Of a stretch of 15,487 nucleotides of DNA, positions 7,191-14,468 are shown in pieces. This DNA is from JAIVJN01 sp036732565 (lineage in GTDB: Bacteria; Acidobacteriota; Vicinamibacteria; Vicinamibacterales; UBA2999): NCBI GenBank assembly GCA_036732565.1, contig DAINCF010000123.1, positions 1-15,487 of the forward strand, written 5' to 3'. Every line of letters starts with the position of its first letter. The first letter of the stretch is position 1. The translations under genes and the position numbers were made by a program. A model generated the notes under the pieces. It was not told the DNA's origin. It saw only the letters and a program-made list of their open reading frames with translations, and did no database searches.

Positions 7191-7256
7191 CTCGAGCTGT
7201 TTCGACCTGCAGTCCCACTCGCCGGCGTCATCCATCCGACTGTTCGATTCGCGCGC

Positions 7257-7742
7257 TCAGGCCGCCAGGACACCGTCAATCTGCGCCATCGCCGCGCGCA
7301 GACCGTCCTCCATGCCCATCCCGAGCAGCTGTTCGAGCGCTTCCAGTGTGGGAAACTTCGTCACGGTCACCATGCGCGTGCCGCCGTCGTGTGGCTCGAA
7401 GGTGAACCGCATCGTCGTCGTGGGCATGCCTGCGGCGGGTTTCCCTTCCGAGTCAAGGAAGCCGTCGAGCACCTCGAACGAGCGCGGCTCGTCGATGCTG
7501 AGAAACTCGAAGAAGCCTTTCGATTGATCGCCGTTAGGGCCGGTCATCTGGTACTCCGAGCGGCCGCCGACGACGAAGTCGTGGCGCACGAATGTCGCAG
7601 GCCACTCGGGCGGGCCCCAGAAACGCTCGAGCTGACGCGGATCAGCGTACGCCGCCCATACGCGGGCGACGGGCACGGCGAACTGGGCGACGACTGTCAT
7701 CGTCAGCGCTTGAGGATCCTTGCGAACTTCGACGACCGGCAT
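7257..7742 (-). CDS. SRPBCC-fold (AHSA1-like) protein, partner of the ArsR regulator
   Basis: A 161-residue START/Bet v1-like protein of the AHSA1 (activator of Hsp90 ATPase homologue 1-like) group. Typical features are MTVVAQFAVPVARVWAAYAD (first strand and helix), LERFWGPPEWPATFVRHDF, VGGRSEYQMTGPNG, a FEFLSIDEP turn, TMRFTFEPHDGGTRMVT, and a long C-terminal helix MEDGLRAAMAQIDGVL that closes the hydrophobic cavity. Bacterial members paired with ArsR regulators bind unknown hydrophobic ligands; the role is not established. The ATG at 7742 has AAGGAG six bases upstream. The start lies 101 bases inside the 3' end of the upstream ArsR gene, so the two should be translated in a coupled way from one transcript. 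It converges on the LysR gene, 66 bases apart, with no evident terminator between them. Confidence 0.92.
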   Translation of the reverse strand: MPVVEVRKDPQALTMTVVAQFAVPVARVWAAYADPRQLERFWGPPEWPATFVRHDFVVGGRSEYQMTGPNGDQSKGFFEFLSIDEPRSFEVLDGFLDSEGKPAAGMPTTTMRFTFEPHDGGTRMVTVTKFPTLEALEQLLGMGMEDGLRAAMAQIDGVLAA

Positions 7743-8091
7743 GCGGATCTCCTTCAGGTGAGGCGGCCAACAATTCGTCCAGGCGACCGATGCGCGTCTG
7801 CCACCGGCGCTCGAACTCCTCGAGCAGGCGATTTGCGCGGCGCACGACGTCGGGATTGCCGGTCACGCGCTGCGCACGGCCATCCTTCCGCTTGGTCACC
7901 AGCTCGGCACGTTCCAAGACGGCCACGTGCTTCTGCACGGCTGCAAACGACATCGCATAGCGCGCCGCCAGCTCGCTGACGGACGCCTCGGCGCCCATCA
8001 CGCGCGCCAGGATGTCGCGGCGCGTCGCATCGGCCAACGCCCCGAACAGCTGATCGAGGGCCGCGGCCGAGCACTGCCGATGTACAACCAT
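7642..8091 (-). CDS. ArsR-family (winged HTH) repressor paired with SRPBCC protein
   Basis: A 149-residue regulator. Residues about 11-90 are the winged helix: LDQLFGALADATRRDILARV, then ASVSELAARYAMSFAAVQKHVAVLERAELV (recognition helix AAVQKHVAVLE) and the wing TKRKDGRAQRV. A C-terminal dimer helix LLEEFERRWQTRIGRLDELL follows. No CxC metal motif is present, so metal sensing is unlikely. This type (ArsR with an SRPBCC partner) is usually about 110 residues and ends near DELLA; here about 40 Arg/Ser-rich residues are added where the frame runs into the SRPBCC gene. The ATG at 8091 has no ribosome binding site. It is preferred because a promoter-like -10 ends 10 bases before it, implying a nearly leaderless message, and the family fold begins here; an in-frame GTG/ATG further up (8133) would include promoter bases. 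Confidence 0.88.
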   Translation of the reverse strand: MVVHRQCSAAALDQLFGALADATRRDILARVMGAEASVSELAARYAMSFAAVQKHVAVLERAELVTKRKDGRAQRVTGNPDVVRRANRLLEEFERRWQTRIGRLDELLAASPEGDPHAGRRSSQGSSSADDDSRRPVRRARRPRMGGVR

Positions 8092-8606
8092 GTGGTTGTA
8101 GATTGTAACACGCGCGAACGGCACTTGAACCACGCAATTCCGCGCGTCTTTCGACGATAGAAGCCCTTCGATTTCGTTCGGTTGAACCGGGTCGGCGTTT
8201 CCAGGTTCTTCTCAAACCACACAAGGGTCTCAATCAGCACGTCTCGGTCCGCTGCTTCAACCTGAGGAGAATCTCGAAGCTCGTACGCCACTGCGAAGGT
8301 GCCATCCTCAACGCCTGAGTCTGGGTGTCGTCGCGCGAGCACGAATCGAATGAAGCGCATGGTCAGGTCTTGCCAGCCGCTTTCCGGCGTCGCTGGTTCT
8401 TCGATTTCCTCGAACGCTTCGCCTTTGCGCCCGCTCAAGGCTTTTCCAAAATCTGAGTGCCGCGCGTTCAACGATCGCTTCGAGGCGATCTTGCTGTTGC
8501 TTCGGAAGTTCCGGAAGGAACTCTTGACGCAGGTGGGGCGGACCTTGCGCCGTTTGCTAAGGGAATCGGCGAGATCGACGGCGAGCTCCTGAAGGTCGTC
8601 ATTCAA
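7998..8606 (-). pseudogene. 3'-truncated conserved hypothetical protein
   Basis: The recognisable part is encoded at about 8145-8360 (FVLARRHPDSGVEDGTFAVA, then ETLVWFEKNLETP, then RFNRTKSKGFYRRKTRGIAW). It matches a conserved bacterial family of unknown function that normally continues for a further 30-60 residues after the aromatic WF[KR] motif. Here similarity stops exactly at WFK and the frame runs on through the ArsR promoter and gene start, giving arginine/serine-rich nonsense to 7998. Upstream of the likely natural start (ATG at 8360, without a clear ribosome binding site) the frame stays open to a TTG at 8606, with a charged segment (LQELAVDLADSLSKRRK) that I do not recognise. Lower GC and altered codon use across 8160-8700 compared with neighbours is my impression by eye. 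Probably a remnant cut when the ArsR-SRPBCC unit arrived or by deletion. Confidence 0.55.
8083..8129 (-). promoter_or_regulatory. ArsR promoter with palindromic operator over the start codon
   Basis: Reading on the minus strand, CTTGAA (plus-strand 8124-8129) gives a -35 of TTCAAG and, after 16 bases, TACAAT (plus-strand 8102-8107) is a 5/6 match to the -10 box. The predicted start of transcription falls about 4-5 bases before the ATG. The palindrome TACAACC-ATGT-GGTTGTA (8083-8100; eight of nine pairs) covers that start site, and its centre contains the initiation codon. This is a strong candidate for the ArsR autorepression operator. Confidence 0.6.
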
Positions 8607-8789
8607 CCTTGGCTGGCGGAGAAGCTTCGAATTGGGGCGGGAGTCTAGTGATCGTCGACAACATGAACGGGAAGTTCACGATCACGCGCAGCGCGGCTAA
8701 TGACCATGATTAGTGGCGCAGAGTTCACCGGGCAGTCCAGGCAGAGGTTGCTCGCACGAGCTCTTCCCGGTCTCTTCGTGGACCGCTCG

Positions 8790-10034
8790 TTACTTCCTGG
8801 CCGGGGTCATTTTCGTGACGCGGCCGACGCTCGTGTCGCCGGCATACAGGTTGTCTTGGTTGTCCATGGTCCAGTAGCTAGCTTCGATGAACTGGCCGGC
8901 CCCTATCCCCATTCCATTTCCGATCGCACCGAGTACGTTGCCATTCCGATCCAGCTTCAAGAACTGACCATCCTGACCGCTCGCCATCCATGGCTGGCCG
9001 TGTGAGTCGAAATAGAGAGCGCACACGAGGTTTCTCATTTGCATCGTCTTGAGGAACTTGCCGTCGCCAGAATAGACGACGATACGATATTCCTCACGGT
9101 CGCCGATCCAGACATCGCCATTCGTGGGATCGACGGCCAGCCCATGAGCCGAACTGAATTTTCCTTGTCCGACCTCGTTGCCGTACCACTGATTGATGAA
9201 TTTGCCGTTCTTATCGAGGTGCAGGATCCGCGCGGCGCCGATGTTGTTCGCCGGGTCATCTGAATCGGTGTCGTTGGGGCTCTCGTTCGCATGACCCTCG
9301 CCGATGTAGACATCGCCGTTCGGAGCGAAGGCGACCATTACCGGCTGCCATAACAGCCGTTGTCCTGTGGCCTCATTCCAATCCCCCCTGCGTCCGCTCA
9401 CGCCGATCGTCAGGAGAAGCTTGCCCTCGGGACTGAGCTTCATCACGGTGGCGCCGTTCGCGGCGGTGATCCAGATATTGTCTTCTGCATCGACGGCCAT
9501 GCCGTGCGCCTTGTCCTGGTAGCCGATCACGTCGTGGCCGACCTGATGGACAAGCTTGTGATTCGGATCGAACTTGAACAGCTGCGGTTTTCCGGCGTCT
9601 GCACGCTGAAGCACCCAAAGGTTCCCTTTCGAATCGAGGGCGACCGCCGGGACACCGCCAAAGCCGGGAGGCAACACATATGGGTACGTGAACGTGTAGC
9701 CCAGCGTTTGCTTCCACTGTACGCGCTGCAATGTCTGACGCCCGCGGCCAAGCCGGTTTCCGCAAAGGGGCGACTGACGACATGCCGGCGTCCCCCCAGC
9801 AGCTGGCGCGCCAAGGCCACCGGATCCGTCGCGAGGCGGTACCGTGACATGTCCACCCGGATCGACGACTGTTCGTCCACCTGGGTCGGGGAATGATCCC
9901 TGCAGAAACCACGCTGGTGTCTCCCCGACGGCAGGCCCTTCGGTTGGCGCTTGCGATTGAGACACTGCCCGCGTCCCGCTAAGGAGCATGCCGAGAGCCA
10001 CAGCGGCAGCTCCGATGAAATAACGTCTCCTCAT
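8790..10034 (-). CDS. Exported NHL-repeat propeller protein, peptidyl-amidating lyase-like
   Basis: A 414-residue protein. The N-terminus MRRRYFIGAAAVALGMLLSG has a twin-arginine-like RRYFI motif before a hydrophobic stretch and an A-x-S cleavage area near residue 25, so export by Tat or Sec is expected. A low-complexity linker (about 46-90) leads to six-bladed propeller repeats: GGVPAVALDSKGNLWVLQR, KAHGMAVDAEDNIWITAANG, VAFAPNGDVYIGEGHANES, SSAHGLAVDPTNGDVWIGDR, CALYFDSHGQPWMASGQDG and YWTMDNQDNLYAGDTSVGRV. The repeats with HGxAVD histidines (His178, His297) resemble the lyase domain of peptidylglycine amidating enzymes (PAL). Bacterial homologues are common in soil taxa, and their real substrate is unknown. 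A third zinc histidine was not identified, so catalysis is unproven. A GGGGA tract lies close to the ATG at 10034. No operon partner. Confidence 0.85.
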   Translation of the reverse strand: MRRRYFIGAAAVALGMLLSGTRAVSQSQAPTEGPAVGETPAWFLQGSFPDPGGRTVVDPGGHVTVPPRDGSGGLGAPAAGGTPACRQSPLCGNRLGRGRQTLQRVQWKQTLGYTFTYPYVLPPGFGGVPAVALDSKGNLWVLQRADAGKPQLFKFDPNHKLVHQVGHDVIGYQDKAHGMAVDAEDNIWITAANGATVMKLSPEGKLLLTIGVSGRRGDWNEATGQRLLWQPVMVAFAPNGDVYIGEGHANESPNDTDSDDPANNIGAARILHLDKNGKFINQWYGNEVGQGKFSSAHGLAVDPTNGDVWIGDREEYRIVVYSGDGKFLKTMQMRNLVCALYFDSHGQPWMASGQDGQFLKLDRNGNVLGAIGNGMGIGAGQFIEASYWTMDNQDNLYAGDTSVGRVTKMTPARK

Positions 10035-10057
10035 TTCATCCCCCGTGCATCGTTTGC

Positions 10058-10326
10058 TCAGCCAAGTGGCGGCAGTCTGACCCCGAGAATGACTCTCAAA
10101 TAATCAATGTTGTGGGCGATGTAACCATCGACGGCGAGATCCATGTTCCACCGATCGCCTCGAAGCCGTCGTCGCCCTTTCTCGGTCCGTCCATGTCAAG
10201 AACCGCCCAGCCCTTGTAGTGCCGGTCGCGCAGTAATTTGAAGACGGCCGGGAGGGCGGAGATGGCAAGCGGCACCAAGAGCGTCACGAGCAACAGCACG
10301 GCGAGTGCCAAACACGCGTTGACCAT
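10058..10326 (-). pseudogene. Frameshifted C-terminal remnant of a sugar phosphate isomerase/epimerase
   Basis: The frame starting at ATG 10326 (GAGGTG just upstream) encodes a hydrophobic segment (ACLALAVLLLVTLLVPLAIS) and then PAVFKLLRDRHYKGWAVLDM followed by DGPRKGDDGFEAIGG. That is the last strand/helix region of the xylose-isomerase-like TIM barrel family (sugar phosphate isomerase/epimerase). Near 10145-10155 the similarity shifts by one frame and continues as MDLAVDGYIAHNIDYLRVIL then GVRLPPLG with a stop at 10058-10060. The unshifted frame instead ends in unrelated sequence at 10096. A single-base loss explains this. The N-terminal three quarters of the barrel is missing and replaced by the membrane-like segment. 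Non-functional remnant, or less likely a sequencing error in an already fused gene. Confidence 0.75.
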
Positions 10327-10428
10327 AGTCACCTCACCGCGAAAGTTCCAGTTTCCCTTTCGTGCCGGCACGTCAAGACATATGCTACACTCCCGCCCCG
10401 CAGCTCGACACACCCAGAGGAGGCGGCC

Positions 10429-13400
10429 ATGCTCGGTCGATCGTTCGTCGTTCTGCTGCTCTTGATCCTCCTTGCGATCGGCGCCCCGGCTCGGGCGCAA
10501 ACGCCATCAGGTGAAATCAGCGGCACGGTCGTCGACGCGAGTGGGCTGGCCGTGCCCGGCGTGACGGTGACGCTGACCAATCAGGCGACGACTGTTGCCC
10601 GGGCTGTGCAGACCAACGAGGTTGGCTTGTACGTGGTCTCCGGCATCCCGCCCGGCACCTACGACCTGCGAGCGGAGCTGGCCGGATTCCAAACCGTCGA
10701 GCGGCAGGGCCTTGTCGTGCAGGTGGGCAGTGCGACCCGGATCGCCTTTACGATGGCGGTGGGCGAGCTCTCGGAGGTCCTGACCGTCGTGGGTGAATCG
10801 CCGTTGATCCAGACGGAGAATGCCGCCATCAGCACGGTCATTGAAAACCGAGCGATTGTCGAGCTGCCGCTCAACGGGCGCAACTACCTGCAGCTGGCGT
10901 CGTTGATTCCGGGCGCCACCACCAACGGGCCTTCGTCGAGCCAGGGCAAACAGCGCATGGGCGGGCAGCGCAACAGCTTTGCGCTGAACGTGGCCGGTCA
11001 GCGCATCCATTTCAATCACTACTCGCTCGATGGCGTCGAGAACACCGACTTGAACTTCAATTCCTACATGCTGCTGCCCTCGATCGACGCGCTGGAGGAG
11101 TTCAACGTCATCTCGGGTATCTTCGATGCCGAGTACGGCCGCGCCATCGCCCAGGTCAACGTGTCGACCAAGTCGGGCTCGAACCAATTGCACGGTACGG
11201 CGTTCGAGTTCCTGCGGAATTCCAGGCTCGATGCGAAGAACTACTTCGACAAGGCGAGCGATCCCATCCCGCCGTTCAAGCGCAACCAGTACGGGTTCAC
11301 AGTGAGCGGCCCGGTCGTGATACCGAAGGTGATCGATGGCCGAAACAAATTGTTCTTCATGGCCAACTGGGAGGGTCTGCGTGAGAACAAGGCGCTGACG
11401 CAAACGCCGTCGCTGCCGCTCACGGCCTGGCGCACCGGCGACTTCTCCGGCCTTCGCGACGCCAGCGGCAACCTCGTCACGATCTACGACCCGGCGACAC
11501 GGGTGTTCGACGCCGCCGGCAACGTGCTGCAGGCGCCGACGCCGTTTCCCGGCAATATCATTCCTGCGAATCGCATTCACCCCGTCTCGCAGAAGCTGCT
11601 GGCCTACTACCCCCTACCGTCGCAGGAGGTGACCGGCGTCAACTTCGTGAACAACGAAGCGCGGCAAGTCGATGCCGACCAGGTCACCTACCGACTCGAT
11701 TTCACGCAGGGAGCGTCGACGTGGACGTTCCGGCACAGCCTGTCGCGCGAGCACGGCTACGATCCCTTCGCCATCCCGAACATGGGAATCAACACCGACA
11801 CCGACGTGCATCAGCTCGTATTCAGCAACACGCGCACGATCGGTTCCAACAAGCTGAACGACGTGAGATTCGGCTTCGGATATCTGAAGAATGGCCACAT
11901 CTCGCCGCGCGCCAACAACGAGGACGTCGTCAAAGCCCTCGGCATCAACCTGCCTTCGGACAATCCGCTCTATTGGGGTGTCCCGAACATCAACGTCACG
12001 GGATTGTCCGGGCTCGGTGAAGAAAGCGACGCGCCCTTCATCAACAACGACAAGACGATTCAGATCGTCGATAACTTCACCTGGACCGTGTCCACACATT
12101 CCTTCAAGCTGGGCGGTGAGCTGCGCCACGTGATCTACGACCAGATCGGCGGCGTCGTCACCCGCGGCCGGTTCGCGTTCGACGGTCGCTACACGCAGAA
12201 CCCGCTGGCGCCGGCCGCCTCGCGGGGCGGCGCCGCGTTCGCCGATTTTCTCCTCGGGGACTTCAATAATGCCGAAGCGCAGGTCGGAGCGCCGATTGCC
12301 AACTTCCGTTCCAACTACTTCTCACTCTACGCCCAGGACAGCTGGCGCATCCGATCGAACGTCACGATGAACTACGGGCTGCGTTGGGAGTACGACCAGC
12401 CCTTTGTCGACACCAACGACGCGATCGTGAACATCGACTTCGACTGGGCGAATACGCACGCGCCGATCTTCGTCCGCGCGGGAACCGGCGATCCGTATGA
12501 AGGGGATCCCGCGTTTCGGCTCGCGTCCGACATCCAGTACGTGCGTGACGGTCGGTTCGGCCGGGGCGCCTACAAACCGGACAAGAACGACTTTGCGCCA
12601 CGCCTCGGCATCGCCTGGACGGTCACTCCCAAGACGGTGATCAGGTCGGGCGCGGGCATCTACTACGTTCGCGACATCGGCAACGCGGTCTTCGACACGG
12701 TACGGAACGCGCCGTTCACGATCAGGCGCAACGAGCCAGCCGAGAGCTTCGTTCCGAACTTGAGCTTCGAGCAGCCGTTCGCCCGCACTGGCGCACCGAC
12801 CTTCATTCTGGCGGCCCAGTACGACGAGCCTTCGTCGTACGTCGGGCAGTGGTCCCTCGGCGTCCAGCGCGAGCTGGGTGGGACGATGTCCGTGGAGGCG
12901 ACCTACTTCGGATCGGTCGGCCGTCATCTGCGCCGCCTGATGACTTACAACAACCCCGAGCCGAGCGAGCTCGCCAACAGCAATCTGGCGCGGCCGTTTC
13001 CTCAGTTCGGCGGCGTCCAGGTGATGGCGGCACCAAGCAGCTCGCACTACAACGCGCTCTATCTGAAGCTGCAGAGGCGCTTTTCTCGCGGGCTGAGCTT
13101 CCTCAGCTCGTTCTCGTACGGGAAATCGATCGACAACGGCAGCGGCATCCGCACGACAGACGGCGATTCGCTGACGCCGTCGAACAACTACGACCTGGAT
13201 CTGGAGACGGGACTCTCGGCGTTCGACTTCCGTCGGCGCTTGACGACGTCCTGGTTGTGGGATTTGCCGTTCGGCGAGGGTCGCGCCTGGCTCAATCGCG
13301 GAGGCCCGGTCGACCTGGTGCTCGGCGGCTGGCAGCTGGGTGGCATCCTCACGTTGCAGGATGGATTCCCATTCACCGTCACGTGCGGTCCGGGCAACAT

Positions 13401-13779
13401 TCAAAACGGCGGTGGCGTCTGCTATCCCGACTCCACCGGGATCGACTGGCGACTCCCGGCCGACCAACGCACGCGGACGCGCTACTTCAACACCGACGCG
13501 TTCGTCGATCGCATTCCGGCGGGGGGTCCGTTCAGATACGGCACCGTCAAGCGCAATTCGCTGATCGGACCGGGCATCATCAGCCTGGACGCCTCGGTCA
13601 ACAAGCGGTTCACGATGGGCTCGACCTACCTCGAGGCGCGCATCGAGGTGTTCAACCTGCCCAATCGACCGATCTTCGGTCAACCGGGGACTCAGCTGCG
13701 AACGCCCAACTTCGGCGTGCTCACGAGCACCCGCCTCGATTCGAGGCAGATTCAACTCGGATTGAAATACGTCTTCTGA
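10429..13779 (+). CDS. TonB-dependent receptor, Oar-like, with carboxypeptidase-regulatory-like domain
   Basis: A 1116-residue outer-membrane transporter. Signal peptide 1-23 (VVLLLLILLAIGAPARA). Residues about 28-110 are a CarboxypepD_reg-like beta-sandwich (GEISGTVVDASGLAVPGVTV then GLYVVSGIPPGTYDLRAELA). A plug domain follows from about 115 to 240, with ELPLNGRNYLQLASLIPG and YSLDGVENTDLN typical of acidobacterial receptors. The rest is a 22-stranded barrel rich in aromatic and amphipathic strands, for example YSLYAQDSWRIRSNVTMNYG and APRLGIAWTVTPKTVIRSGA. It ends RQIQLGLKYVF; a terminal phenylalanine is the usual BAM insertion signal. The ATG at 10429 has GGAGG five bases upstream. These receptors import large substrates such as plant or microbial glycans or chelates; the ligand is unknown. 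No SusD-like partner is present. It stands alone, convergent with the VOC gene 9 bases after its stop. Confidence 0.95.
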   Translation: MLGRSFVVLLLLILLAIGAPARAQTPSGEISGTVVDASGLAVPGVTVTLTNQATTVARAVQTNEVGLYVVSGIPPGTYDLRAELAGFQTVERQGLVVQVGSATRIAFTMAVGELSEVLTVVGESPLIQTENAAISTVIENRAIVELPLNGRNYLQLASLIPGATTNGPSSSQGKQRMGGQRNSFALNVAGQRIHFNHYSLDGVENTDLNFNSYMLLPSIDALEEFNVISGIFDAEYGRAIAQVNVSTKSGSNQLHGTAFEFLRNSRLDAKNYFDKASDPIPPFKRNQYGFTVSGPVVIPKVIDGRNKLFFMANWEGLRENKALTQTPSLPLTAWRTGDFSGLRDASGNLVTIYDPATRVFDAAGNVLQAPTPFPGNIIPANRIHPVSQKLLAYYPLPSQEVTGVNFVNNEARQVDADQVTYRLDFTQGASTWTFRHSLSREHGYDPFAIPNMGINTDTDVHQLVFSNTRTIGSNKLNDVRFGFGYLKNGHISPRANNEDVVKALGINLPSDNPLYWGVPNINVTGLSGLGEESDAPFINNDKTIQIVDNFTWTVSTHSFKLGGELRHVIYDQIGGVVTRGRFAFDGRYTQNPLAPAASRGGAAFADFLLGDFNNAEAQVGAPIANFRSNYFSLYAQDSWRIRSNVTMNYGLRWEYDQPFVDTNDAIVNIDFDWANTHAPIFVRAGTGDPYEGDPAFRLASDIQYVRDGRFGRGAYKPDKNDFAPRLGIAWTVTPKTVIRSGAGIYYVRDIGNAVFDTVRNAPFTIRRNEPAESFVPNLSFEQPFARTGAPTFILAAQYDEPSSYVGQWSLGVQRELGGTMSVEATYFGSVGRHLRRLMTYNNPEPSELANSNLARPFPQFGGVQVMAAPSSSHYNALYLKLQRRFSRGLSFLSSFSYGKSIDNGSGIRTTDGDSLTPSNNYDLDLETGLSAFDFRRRLTTSWLWDLPFGEGRAWLNRGGPVDLVLGGWQLGGILTLQDGFPFTVTCGPGNIQNGGGVCYPDSTGIDWRLPADQRTRTRYFNTDAFVDRIPAGGPFRYGTVKRNSLIGPGIISLDASVNKRFTMGSTYLEARIEVFNLPNRPIFGQPGTQLRTPNFGVLTSTRLDSRQIQLGLKYVF

Positions 13780-13788
13780 GTCGTCTTC

Positions 13789-14229
13789 TCAGTCGACCTT
13801 CGCGGCGTTGATCTCGATGACGTTGTGGTCTGGGTCGAGTACGTAGATCTGCGGGAACCCGGCCGGTCCCGTTGGACTCAAACGCATCGGTAGCGGATTA
13901 TCGCTCGTGGGCCTCGGGTGCCGCTCGGTGCTTCGGCGGAAGCCCTTCGACTCGAGATGTGCGACGGCAGCCGCATAGCTGCCGACTCGTATGGCGAAAT
14001 GCGCGTCATGCGAATCGATCGGCTTACCGTGTCTGAACGTCGGGTCCTCGGTGTCTTTCGGGACGATTAGGTGAAGACTGCGGTCACCGACCTTGTACCA
14101 CCTACCGTCAAAATCGAACTCCGGACGATCCATCGGCTCGAGACCAAGTACAGTCTCGTAGAACTTCGTCGAGCGCTCGAGATCGCTCGCGGGCAGGCTG
14201 ACATGATGAACTGTTTCGATTTTCAGCAT
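13789..14229 (-). CDS. VOC superfamily (glyoxalase/dioxygenase-like) enzyme
   Basis: A 146-residue protein made of two beta-alpha-beta-beta-beta modules. The first module has IETVHHVSLPASDLERSTKF followed by YETVLGL, and RSLHLIVP. The second has DSHDAHFAIRVGSYAAAVAH then LESKGF, and IYVLDPDHNVIEINA. Candidate metal ligands are His8/His9, His53 or His77 and Glu139, the usual His-x-His-Glu set of VOC enzymes, which include glyoxalases, fosfomycin or bleomycin resistance proteins and ring-cleaving dioxygenases. The sequence does not distinguish these. The ATG at 14229 has GGAGGT five bases upstream. It is cytoplasmic, monocistronic, and its stop lies 9 bases from the TonB receptor stop on the opposite strand, with no obvious terminator in the gap. 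Confidence 0.92.
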   Translation of the reverse strand: MLKIETVHHVSLPASDLERSTKFYETVLGLEPMDRPEFDFDGRWYKVGDRSLHLIVPKDTEDPTFRHGKPIDSHDAHFAIRVGSYAAAVAHLESKGFRRSTERHPRPTSDNPLPMRLSPTGPAGFPQIYVLDPDHNVIEINAAKVD

Positions 14230-14468
14230 AGCCCACCTCCATCAGTGGACGCAGAGGCACCTCGGCGCGACGTTGCCCGGCCAGCTGGGATCAGAGTCAT
14301 CCAGCCTGTCGGAGTCTGTCCAGCTGCCACAAACACACTACCAGCTGGTTCCAACTCGCGACACTCTGGTCCACCAAACCTTCATCCCCAGCCTCGATCG
14401 GCCGCACGTAGCTGAAGGCCGCTGCGGTTACGGATCGGGTTGGGCGCCCGATCTGCGCAGGTCCGACG
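14230..14468. other. Intergenic region upstream of the VOC gene
   Basis: No gene is supported here. Three CAGCTG-centred sites occur: CCAGCTGG at 14281-14288 and 14341-14348 (60 bases apart) and CCAGCTGC from 14320. They may belong to the VOC promoter region, but the pattern is short and could be chance. Confidence 0.3.

Noticed and set aside
8700..8716. Similarity of ATGACCATGATTA to the start of lacZ
   Set aside because: The match is 13 bases and the following sequence is unrelated; no beta-galactosidase or vector sequence.
10381..10391. -10-like TATGCT/TACACT before the TonB receptor
   Set aside because: No acceptable -35 element at a suitable distance, so a promoter is not called.
12322..13755. 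A 477-residue minus-strand frame opposite the TonB receptor
   Set aside because: Antisense shadow of the receptor barrel; no family features.
13765..13797. Possible terminator between the TonB receptor and VOC genes
   Set aside because: The near-identical segments CTTCTGAGTCG and CTTCTCAGTCG form a direct repeat, not a stem; no hairpin with a T-run was found.
14281..14348. Three CAGCTG-centred sites as an operator array
   Set aside because: Six- to eight-base palindromes at uneven spacing (39 and 21 bases) in high-GC DNA are weak evidence; listed only as an intergenic note.
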